From Phyllostachys edulis (Eukaryota; Streptophyta; Magnoliopsida; Poales; Poaceae), in contig CM070559.1 of assembly GCA_036346405.1 (NCBI GenBank), positions 41,329,889 to 41,393,888 on the forward strand: a stretch of 64,000 nt of DNA, in the 5' to 3' direction. The notes beneath the pieces are model-generated. The model did no database searches. It worked only from the letters and a program-made list of their open reading frames with translations, and was not told the origin of the DNA. The translations under genes were made by a program, and so were the position numbers. Below are positions 46,036 to 55,237 of the stretch, piece after piece (within the stretch, counting starts at the first letter, position 1; each line of letters starts with the position of its first letter).

Positions 46036-46584
46036 CTGGGAGAGGTTGAACCACCGCCACCGCTCCAATTCGCCGCCGCTCCCCGCGCCGCCTTCCCCTC
46101 CACTACCCTTCCAGGCCGGCGCTCCCATTCTGGCCGACCTCCGCTGTTCAAAGAGAAGGTTTGTAATTGGATCGCAATGTAGAAGTCGATCGGTTTCGCT
46201 TTTAGTTTATCGTCTGCTTTTCATTTTGGATATCAGAGGATGTCTAGTTATTCTTGTCAATTTTGAGTTTCCGATTCACTGGGGAAACAGAGACAGAAAA
46301 CCGAAGTCGTATCTTATTTCTAATCCATTTTGATGTCTATATAAGAAATCAAAAAAAGTCGTATTGTATGATATGACGCAAATTGGAAATACAAGTTTCG
46401 GTTGTTTGTGTTCTCTGTTCTGCAATAGCATTTCAGAAGTTAGAAATACAAGCTTCGGTCAGAGCTAATGTTTTTTGTTTTTCAATTCTTTTGTTGTAAC
46501 ATTTAATTCATCGTCGATATTAAGTTTACGACGAATAGTTGAAGATATGAGTCTCACTTTGTGTGCTTAGCACAATGTAGCAGG
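46036..46584. other. Unassigned stretch ahead of FAR1 fragment
   Basis: GC-rich to about 46,150, then AT-rich. A donor-like AAG|GTTTGT occurs near 46,160, so part may be leader and intron for the downstream FAR1-like exons. No domain. Confidence 0.3.
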
Positions 46585-47178
46585 CATGGAATCTGTGACC
46601 GATGAGAGCGTGGCATTGGCTTTGCCAAGACAAGGAAGCCTCGATGCACACTCTGTTGCTCAAATTAGTTCACCTCCCCCAACAATTAATTCATTTTGGT
46701 ACCCCCAGAAAAGAGCGGAAGCACCCCATTCGTAGTAACTATCGTGTTATGGGCATGTGTTTGATTCTATTGGTCATTCCATCATGCTTGACACTAAATC
46801 ATTTGCATTGCAGGGTTCTTCTTATACACCTTGTGTTGACCCAACTATCAAACCATTTAAAGGGATGGTTTTTGATGACTTAGACGCTGCTGAGGAATTC
46901 TACAAGATGTACGCACATTCAGCCGGGTTTGGAGTCCGTGTTGGCCCGCATATGGTTATCAATGGTGTTACAAGATGGAAACGATGGATGTGCTCAAGGG
47001 AAGGCTTCCGGTCTGAACAAGGTAAGGACAACGTGGAGTTAAAGAAAAGGAAATATGTTAGGAAGTTAATTAGGTGTGGCTATGAGGCAATTTTAGCTGT
47101 AAAATGCACTTGCGACAATAAGTTTAGGGTGGATACATTGGTTTGGTCACACACACATGAATGGGTATCACCTAGCAA
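46585..47178 (+). pseudogene. FAR1/FHY3-type DNA-binding domain fragment
   Basis: A first exon-like piece starts MESVTDESVALALPRQGS at 46,585. The main block begins after TTGCATTGCAG at about 46,814 and reads KGMVFDDLDAAEEFYKMYA, GFGVRVGPH, WMCSREGFR, RKLIRCGYEA and SHTHEWVSP, the FAR1 DNA-binding domain with its C-C-H-x-H zinc-binding pattern. The domain is complete but the frame runs into an unrelated repeat at about 47,180. The MULE-type transposase and SWIM domains of full FAR1 proteins are missing. Could bind DNA if expressed, but a truncated relic is more likely. Confidence 0.75.
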
Positions 47179-47186
47179 ACAACTGT

Positions 47187-47660
47187 TGCCCTTCTTTGCC
47201 TTGGCTTCACCTTGTCAGAGTGTACGCATCTAATTCGCCGCTGATGGGATACACAATTCAATGGGAATCCAAGAAGAAGATATGGTTAGGGGAGGAAGAA
47301 CAAACAAGAAAGGGGATGAACATTGTTCTATTACACAAATCAGGTTTTCTGGCGAGATACAATAGCTGGATATATCCCTTGTCTAAACCATTCGGCAACA
47401 GACCAACTACACCCCACGCTTACATGGGCCAAGCCCAACCCACATTGACTCGTCGACCCACTGGTATATAAACTCAAATAGCATCCCCTAATCTTCTTGC
47501 TTGCCCACCATTGCCCTTCTTTGCCTTGGCTTCACCTTGTCAGAGTGTACACGTCCCAGCACCTCCAGCATCGCCGTGACGTTGCGCCCGTTTGAGATCC
47601 AGCTTGCCTCCCAAGCTGGTGCTCGAGGAAACCTTGCTTGCAAGACATCATAATCCTCCC
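47187..47660. repeat. Dispersed repeat, copy 2, with 325-bp internal period
   Basis: Matches 41,588-42,020. GCCCTTCTTTGCCTTGGCTT occurs at 47,189 and again about 325 bases later at 47,512, so this copy includes the start of a tandem unit. Confidence 0.8.
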
Positions 47661-47661
47661 A

Positions 47662-47983
47662 AGGACGCTCATTTCATACTCCCGGGAGTACATACTCCCA
47701 CTTTCAATATATCACTTAAATGAACATATTATACTTTTTTATCATTTTCAGTATACTTAAATACCAATTATAAGATACTCTAAGGTGACTAGATTGAAAA
47801 TTTTTCATTGGAGCCCTTTATTTTTGCTATATACCCTTTTCATATATAAAAGAAGTATATACACAAATTTTGCTATAAAATATGGACTTTAATGATTTTT
47901 TCGTGGAACTCACTTTGGGGTATCTTATAATCATTATTGGAGTATGCTCAAATTGATAAAGAGGTATCATCATACGATTGCAG
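47662..47983. mobile_element. Truncated copy of palindromic MITE
   Basis: Related to 38,404-38,778: starts CTCCCGGGAGTACATACTCC and continues through GTATACTTAAATACCAATTA and its inverted partner. The last ~40 bases of the right arm are missing, cut by the LTR that begins at 47,984. Confidence 0.8.
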
Positions 47984-49601
47984 TGTTGGTGATATACCCT
48001 AGAGGCAATGATGGACATGATTGTATCACGTCTATGTTTATGAGTTATTGAATAAATGTTATTCTGTTCCTTGGATAAATCATTGGTTATAAGATTGACA
48101 AGTATGTGACTTGTTGGTAAAGCTCTTTTAACTTATATGATGTCATTCTAAAAGTATCCCTAGTCGAATGTCACTGGTCGGAACACTAGTGACTTATGGA
48201 CCAACACATGTATTGATTGATGACCATGTTTCACCGGTCATAGATATAGGGATATCGAATCAATAATGTGAACACATGTTAGAGAACATGGGGTTGGATT
48301 GACCCACCTTGAGACACTGTTGAGATTATTATGATTTCACGTGTCATCAGTTGATCTCAAGCAATGATGATGTATAATCCTTAGACCTGAGATCAGCATG
48401 GTTTCCTACATGTCTAATAGTACACTTAAGGGCTGCCAAACATTACTTCGTAACTGGTAAGTTATAAATGTAGCTTTCAGATATGCTATGAAACATGCGG
48501 AGAAATGTGACTAGTCAGATATGGGATTTGCCCCTCCTAACATAACAAAAGATATATCTCTGGGTCCCTCAATGTGGTCGGATAAAGAAAGTGCATGGTT
48601 ATGCCACTAGTAGTCGAAGTGTTCCACCATGTAAAGTTATCCGACACTTGATGAGAAAGTATTGAACAGTCCATGGATGACATAATATCTCACCTGGAGT
48701 TCCACCAGATATTGTGAGGCAAAGGGAGAATACATAGGCTGGTCTTTCAGTTCGATCAGATACAGACTAATCGTATGGAGATACGAGCTAATCGTAGGCT
48801 GGTCGAACATGATCACTTACTGATTGTGAACTGGTCGTAAGGAGTTATTGATTGATCATGACAATATATGAACTGGTCGTATAGGGATACGAGTTGGTCG
48901 TAAGTGATAAGGACCTACTTGTAGATCATATTGTATTAAGGTTCGTCCAATATAATTCGTGTGTATTAAGGAATCGTTACGTCCTGCTAGGAGCCGCTAA
49001 CAACTCATGATCGGAAAGGAGTTTCTGAGTTACAACCAATTACACATGAACCTAATGGGTCACATACTTAACGGGTTAGAACAAATGTGTTCGGATAGGA
49101 TCCGCCATGGGCACTATATGAGGAGATGCTTAAGGTTATGGGTAAGTGAGTCGATGCGATACACGTGAGTTGTTCCACTGAAACCCTAGCCGCCATCTTC
49201 TTGAGAGGGCCCTGCCGTGCGAGTTGGTGATAGCACACCAGCGTATGGAGTTCCTTACCTGGACGTGTGGATACCGTAGAGGCGCTACTGCGATTGCTGT
49301 TGCGCTTGAGAACGATCTGCGATCTTCACAAGGAACTGCAGAGGGTGTTGGAGGAGACGATCGGCTTGCAAGGACGCTGGACGATCAACTACGACCACTA
49401 CATCGACGTACTTGGCGTTGGACGATCGGCTAGGACCACTACATCAACGCGCTCTTCGTTGGACCAGACTGCTCCAACTCTTCTTTCACTGCACTGCGCG
49501 TCTGGTGGTAACGATCTATGATCTCTTGCTTGCATGGCATCCTGGTTTACGTGGTAGAATTTTTGAATTGCCAGCTAGTGTAGCCTACCCGTATCCCTTC
49601 A
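47984..49601 (+). mobile_element. Copia-type LTR, plus orientation
   Basis: Starts TGTTGGTGATATACCCTAGAG and ends GTAGCCTACCCGTATCCCTTCA, the same family as 4,442-6,000 in opposite orientation. No primer site or internal region follows and no clean 5-bp duplication was found, so it is a solo or truncated LTR. It interrupts the MITE copy on its left. Confidence 0.78.
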
Positions 49602-49712
49602 AAAAGGAGACACAAAAAGCCTACCGAAAGCCTTTTTTTCTACTTTGGTAACTAGCACCGTAGAAAACAGAATGGGCAAGCGAACAAAACTACATGAGCA
49701 GTGGATTTTGAA

Positions 49713-50794
49713 TAATTTTTTTCTGAATATAGCACGTTTTGAGAACGTATTTATAGAAATAACCACTCGCGAACGGTTTTTGCAAATTTAACACCGTTGT
49801 TCTTTGGTGAATGCATTTCTTATTAGTTGATTTCGCTTTATGACCAAACTAACACTACAAATTAATGTACACTAATTTATTAATTAATTACTACTAATTA
49901 TTTTGTAACTAATAAACATTGTAAATTAAAAATTATGACCAAACTACCTGCGAACGATGGCGGTTAATAACGCTGAAATGTCCTCAAAAATATAATCGAC
50001 AGAGCAAGAGAGCTAGCGAGCGACTACGAAATAAAATGAACGGGCGGAAGAGCAAGCGAGCCCGACTACGAAATGAAATCATGCTTGCTCGCTCGCTTTA
50101 ATTTATAGCCACTGCGAGAGGGAATCCTTATCCCGCGTGCTAATTAAGGCATGCATTTTGGGAAGACGAAGATTTGATGGATGAGACAAGTAGGTGATGG
50201 GATAATAAGTGATTGATGCTTTTGGTGGAAAAGAAAGGCAGATGGAGGAGTGGCTCATTCAGATGTTTAGGTAAACAACACGTGGCACGGTTTCCTGTTG
50301 ATTTTTTTGTTCTCGCACAAGCATGACACTTATACGAAATAGCGAGAAAAGGTCTGAATGAATAAGATTATGGAAAATTTACACAAAAAGTACATGGTGT
50401 CGGGAGGCTCCACAAAAAAATCAGAATTTTTTGAACTCATTTACTATATTTTAAAATTCTTAACAATTTCAGCCTAACCCTAATTAACCCTAACCTAACT
50501 GCTAACCCTAACTAGGACACGTGGCGCGTTGAGGGCCGTTGCAGCATGGTGGCCGTGCGGCAACGGTTGCCGCATGGTCACCGTGCGACAACGACCGAGG
50601 AGGCAGCACATGGCGGCGTAGCGGTGGGCTGGCGAGGAGGCCAAGGAGACACGTGGCGGCGGCTCCAGCGTTGCCACATGGTGACGGTTGTGCACGGTTG
50701 TCCTGCGGCAGCGGTGCCAAATTTACAAATACCATTCGTGCTTGGTTATTTCTGCTAATACGTTCTTAAAACGTGTTGTATTTGCAAAAAAATT
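49713..50794. mobile_element. TIR element with GC-rich interior (MULE-like)
   Basis: Left 49,713-49,797 and right 50,708-50,794 are inverted copies of about 85 bp (AAACGTG, AACGTATT, GAAATAACCA and TGCAAATTT words in mirrored order). Interior: AT-rich, then CCCTAA-like words at 50,470-50,515 and a GC-rich block at 50,515-50,710 open in several frames but without domains. No transposase. Confidence 0.6.
50370..50465. repeat. Short dispersed repeat, copy 2
   Basis: Partner of 42,185-42,290; contains GAAAATTTACACAAAAAG and CAGAATTTTTTGAACTCATT. Confidence 0.65.
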
Positions 50795-51730
50795 GTTTTT
50801 TGTATAAACGGTATGAAATTCGAGTGATACGTACCAGATACTATTCGGGAATTTTTTTTGATTTGGCCCTGTAGCGCCACGTATTTGCAAAAATGACCTC
50901 CATTACACCGTATTTGCAAAAGTAGACCACATGCGAGCGCGGAATCGCTGTGCGGCTGACGTGTGTCCCATTCCGCGCTTGGCGAGCGCGGAAGGCAGCC
51001 TCACCGCGGAAAGAGCAACGCGGGTGCGGGAGATCGGGGAGAAGCCACCTTTCGCGGTGGAGGAGCGCGGAAGGGGCTGGCACTTCCTACGGTGGCCGAG
51101 CGCGGAAGGTCAGCCCGCATCCCGCGGTGGTCGGCCGCGGAAAGGAGCGGCCCCGATTAGGGTTTCCAGCGGTGTTGGCGAATTAGGGTTTTTGAGAATT
51201 TTTGTTTTTGACGATTAGGGTTTTTGACGAAGGGGTCTTCCGACAGGATGGGATTAGGGTTTTCGATGGGATGGGATTAGGGTTTCCAACGGGATGGGAT
51301 TAGGGTTTCTAGCAGGATGGTTAGAGTTTCCAGCGGCCTAGGATTTTGTTCTGGTTAGCGCTTTTATGAATACGAAATTTTTTCAGTAATTTCAGTTAGG
51401 GTTTCAACGGGCACTGATATTTGTAAAAAAAACATTATTAAGAAATATGGGCACAGAGGTTTGTAAATTAGGGTTTCCTTTTCTCCAAAATCAGGGTTTC
51501 GTCGCGGTTTCAACGCTGTTTGTAGTAGTTTCAAAATATAGCAAATGAGTTTAGAAAATTACGAAACTTTTTGTGGAGCCCCCCGTCATAGTGTTGTTGT
51601 TTCAGTAATTTTTCTATTATTTAATTCGTTCAGAGAAAGGATGATTGATAAGCATATCAGACGAGGTATAACCTTGAGGATGTTGTCGAAGCACTTGTTG
51701 TCGTTTAGAAGTGGGATAAAAAGGCAATAG
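50795..51730. repeat. Region with GATTAGGGTTT repeats
   Basis: 50,930-51,150 is GC-rich with repeated GAGCGCGGAA. From 51,155 to 51,500 about ten copies of (G/A)(A/T)TTAGGGTTT occur in plus orientation with ATGGGATTAGGGTTT as a partial unit. Motifs such as ATTTGCAAAAATGACC (50,884) suggest the edge of the MULE region to the right. No gene. Confidence 0.6.
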
Positions 51731-51732
51731 TA

Positions 51733-51950
51733 CTGTATGAAGCTTATACAAAATATGATTGAAGGGGCTGAGAATGCTCGTTGTGATTATGAAGATGCCC
51801 TAAAACATGGAATCTCTCCTCAATGAAGTCATCTGAACGTATACGCGTATATAGGCAGGTAGTCGATGGTGTACTTTATGAAGCTTATACAGAATATGAT
51901 TGAAGGGGCTGAGAATGCTCGTTGTGATTATGAAGATGCCCTAAAACATG
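51733..51950 (+). repeat. Duplicated coding-like 78-bp block
   Basis: ATGAAGCTTATACA(A/G)AATATG through GATGCCCTAAAACATGGA occurs twice, 141 bases apart (start near 51,736 and 51,877). In one frame it reads IEGAENARCDYEDALKHG, and after the second copy continues GFDVGANGSFWNS. It looks like a once-coding segment associated with the neighbouring MULE region. Unknown function. Confidence 0.6.
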
Positions 51951-52319
51951 GAGGATTCGATGTCGGTGCAAATGGTTCTTTCTGGAATTCCACTAGAAGA
52001 GGCATACTTGCAATATAGGCTTGCTTTGATGGCTTAGCGGAGACATGAAACCAGAACTACATTAGAGTCCACGGACAGAAGCACGTTACACGTAGTCACA
52101 TGGCATGATGGTTCGGGTAATTGCTTTAGTCATCCTGGCTACTACTACGGTATACTGCGACACAAGCATCCAGACTATATAAGTATACATGCCTTTAGGG
52201 GATTGTAAAAAACATGGGGGGTAAGATGGGGGACTACTACATAATGACCTGACCTACTGCGTGGACCGGGGCCATTTTCCCTTCCTTGCTAGCTCGACGT
52301 TGAACTCCTCGTCGGCCTT

Positions 52320-52860
52320 CCCCTTCCCCTTGTCGCGGGACTGTCCACGTTGGGCTGGTATGTCGAAGTCGTCCATGTCCCACGATTCCATGATGTAAAT
52401 GCACCGTATAGTGAGAATCATAAGAAGGATGTAAATTCTTCATAACTCACGTTGTGGATACGGATTACGCTGGGCGACCGGATACGTTGTGGTGGCCGAG
52501 CTCAGCCGCATGAGCCTTTCCCTTGCCCTTGTCATGGGACTGTCCACGTCGGGCTGGTATGTCGAAGTCGTCCATGTCCTGCGATTTCATGATGTAAGTG
52601 CATCGTATAGTGAAAATCGTAAGAAGGATGTAAATTCTTCATAACTCACGTCATCGATACGGATTACGCCCGGGCGACCGGATACGCTGTGGCGGCGGGG
52701 CTGAGCTGCATGAGCCTTTCCCTTGCCCTTGTCGTGGGACTGTCCATGTCGGGCTAGTATGTTGAAGTCGTCTATGTCCTGCGATTCTATGATGTAAGTA
52801 CACCATATAGTGAAAAACGTAATAAGGATGTAAATTCTTCATAACTCATGTCGTCAATAT
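52320..52860 (-). repeat. Three tandem copies of an exon-like 200-bp unit
   Basis: GGGACTGTCCA(C/T)GT occurs at 52,337, 52,536 and 52,736. On the minus strand the leftmost copy reads MDDFDIPAQRGQSRDKGKGK and then to a stop, the other copies being diverged or frameshifted. The spacer has conserved GATGTAAATTCTTCATAACTC. Probably a duplicated last exon. Confidence 0.75.
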
Positions 52861-52869
52861 GGATTACGC

Positions 52870-53190
52870 TTGGCGTAATCTTGGGCTCCTTGATTGCTCG
52901 CCGAGCAGTGCAATGCGTAAGGTTTCCACCGCGAAGTTCTCGCCCGCACCGAGTAGTTCAAAGATGTACTCACCGGATGAATGCCCTATCGTACATCTCC
53001 GGGCCGTCGATCCACTGGAAGAAGTGGCAGTGCATCTCGGGCTGCCATTACGTGGGGATGAAGTTAAAAATTTAAGGAATTCAACATTGGGAGAGGAAAA
53101 TCGATGCGCACGAAAGAAACGCTTACGAGGTGGTACCCGCACGTGTAGTACGCCCGGGCGGCTGTGTCTGGGTGTGTGGACTGAATGATC
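52870..53190 (-). pseudogene. GRF-type zinc-finger fragment, minus strand
   Basis: The minus strand shows STHPDTAARAYYTCG ending at a GTAAGC donor, then, after a short intron-like gap, EMHCHFFQWIDGPEMYDRAF. Together they have the C...C.FF.W.D shape of the GRF zinc finger of nucleic-acid-binding proteins and grass transposon genes. The start of the domain is not seen. Downstream on the same strand are the three exon-like repeats. Confidence 0.55.
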
Positions 53191-53475
53191 TCTACTGGTT
53201 CGCCACACACACACTACGAGATCGAAAAATGTGGTGGTACTGGAGCATCTTTCATTGATTTATCTGGTCATGTAGAGTCGCTTCTCTTACCTTAAGCCAC
53301 TTTTATACGCAACATCCTCGCGTAGAAGTTTGCCGAAGAGTCCATAGCTGGGTATCTATTGTGTAGTGTTGGGTTTGGTTCAACCCCTTTTTATAAGCCC
53401 TATGGTTGGCATGGTGTGGTTAATTTTATGCAGAGTAGAGAGTCCTGTTTTTTAATTCTGAAAAGTTGAGGAGGT
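53191..53475. other. Non-coding stretch
   Basis: Nothing recognised. Confidence 0.4.
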
Positions 53476-53691
53476 AGAGTGTTGTCATGTCGATCTGGAA
53501 AGCTGGCGAGGCATAGTATTGTCACGTCTTACTTTACAGTGAGAAGTCATGTCTTGCTTTGCAGAGTGATGTCTTATCGGTCTGAAAAGCTGGTGAGGCA
53601 AAGTGTTGTCACGTCTTTCTTTGTAGAGTCTTGTCTTTTCGGTCTTAAAAGCTGGCGAGGCGGTCAGGGTTGTCAAGTCGATCTGAAAAGC
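53476..53691. repeat. Degenerate ~100-bp tandem repeat
   Basis: GTC(A/T)NGTC followed by (A/G)(A/T)CTGGAAAGCTGGCGAGGC-like blocks recur near 53,483, 53,570 and 53,640. Leads into the minisatellite. Confidence 0.6.
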
Positions 53692-53716
53692 CTAACCCTA
53701 AACCTAAACCCTAAAC
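53692..53716. repeat. Telomere-like CCCTAAA motif
   Basis: CCTAAACCTAAACCCTAAA-type run, the plant telomere word, about three units, at the junction between the two tandem arrays. Confidence 0.8.
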
Positions 53717-54210
53717 TGCGCAAAGTTGTCTCCTTTGATCTTATCACTGCGCAAAGCTGGCCCGTGTGGTCTTGTCACTGCGCAAAGCTACCTCGTCTGG
53801 TCTTGTTACTGCGCAAGGCTGTCTCCTTTGATCTTATCACTGTGCAAAGCTGCCCCGTGTAGTCTTGTCACTGCGCAAAGCTGCCTCGTCTGGTCTTGTC
53901 ACTGCGCAAGGCTGCCTCGTATGGTCTTGTCACTGCACAAAGTTGTCTCCTTCGGTCTTATCACTGCGCAAAGCTGACCCGTGTGGTCTTGTCACTGCGC
54001 AAAGCTGCCTCGTCTGGTCTTGTCACTGCGCAAGGCTGTCTCCTTTGGTCTTATCACTGCGTAAAGCTGCCCCGTGTGGTCTTGTCATTGCGCAAAGCTG
54101 CCTCATCTGGTCTTGTCACTGCGCATGGTTGTCTCCTTTCGTCTTGTCACTGCGCAAAGTTGCCTCGTTCGGTCTTGTCTCTACGCAAAGCAGCCAACCC
54201 CGTCTGGTCT
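53717..54210. repeat. 31-bp minisatellite, about 16 copies
   Basis: Unit close to CTGCGCAAAGCTGCC plus TCGTCTGGTCTTGTCA. The variable part alternates between three forms (CTCGTCTGGTCTTG, CCCGTGTGGTCTTG, CTCCTTTGGTCTTA), suggesting a higher-order pattern of about three units. Because 31 is not a multiple of 3, each long open frame cycles through all three readings of the unit and reads as a 31-residue peptide repeat. Not a gene. Confidence 0.92.
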
Positions 54211-54355
54211 TGTCATCTGCAAGCTAATACATTACCCGCTTTGTTAGCCTCCCCCCGCGGGCTCTAAAATACATGCCCCACGCTCTGAAAGTAGGACCAC
54301 TCGACCCATGATACCGTAGGAAGAAGAACCTTCTCCGCCTTCTGAGAATATACGA

Positions 54356-54928
54356 TGGCGAGACGCCAAGGACCGATCAGCAAAAGTCGCCAAGCCATAC
54401 CTTCTCTGGAAAGGAGGGATGACTTCGCCCTAACTACCGTTGATGCGAACAAGCGTGCTCAACCGGTATGGCCGAAATGCGCACATCGGGAGGACGCTAT
54501 TGTGCAGTCATAGATGCCTTTTCGATGGCGGGCGGCGTTTCTTCCGATGCCCATACTCGGGTAAATAGTTTTGTTCATGCTCTCGCTAATACATCCTCCA
54601 TACTAACCGTCCCTTGCAGCAGATGGCGAAATGCAACTTTACCCGCTGGATCGATCCTCCCCACGAACGACATGTTTCGATGCATGTGGATACATTGTGG
54701 AACCGAATCTTTGATTTGGAGGCGCAAATTGACGACCTCCGCCAACAGATGCAGCGCGAGAGGGGCAATGAGCAGGTCATGAACATAGGAAGTTCCTATG
54801 ATCCCACATGCTGCTGTGCCAACCCTAGCTGCATATGTGCGTGCCACTACAACGACGGCCAGCCACGTCTGAGGCGCCCAACTGGAGAACACTCTATGTG
54901 GGTAGCGAGAGGCACCTTCTACAATTAG
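54356..54928 (+). pseudogene. GRF-type zinc-finger gene, frameshifted
   Basis: Starts MARRQGPISKSRQAIPS (54,356) and reads WPKCAHREDAIVQ, then after a one-base shift GGRRFFRCPYS, ending at a GTAAAT donor (54,561). After the acceptor TTGCAG (54,619) it reads MAKCNFTRWIDPPHERH, then the coiled coil LWNRIFDLEAQIDDL and a cysteine-rich tail CCCANPSCICACHY. This is the GRF zinc finger followed by the coiled-coil tail known from grass proteins of this type. The shift and a stop break the first exon. Confidence 0.65.
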
Positions 54929-55237
54929 CTTGTACGGCGGTAGTCTCCCCTTCTATACGCACTTATTTTCAATCTCCTAAAGCATGTAACTAAATGGTGG
55001 ACGTGTTATTGCGGTTGCCTTTTATCGAGTTGACATGTTGCATTGATGTGTCACGTGCTTTAAGTTATAGGCGTCAATATGCATTCAACAAACTCATTCG
55101 TGTAATGCAAGGATACGCGGCAGTTGATCCATTCATGAAGGACCACGATGCATAGGTAAATAGTGGATATTACAATCTTATTACAACTGAACTTCTAATT
55201 GGTAGGAATAAGAAATAATAGTAGAACACACTAAAAC
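54929..55237. other. Spacer between convergent GRF and PMD genes
   Basis: AT-rich, nothing recognised; the two 3' ends face each other here. Confidence 0.4.

Noticed and set aside
53479..54267. Frames of 120-127 codons, or a CRISPR-like array
   Set aside because: They are a tandem minisatellite with no spacers; units are contiguous and the peptide repeats come only from cycling frames.
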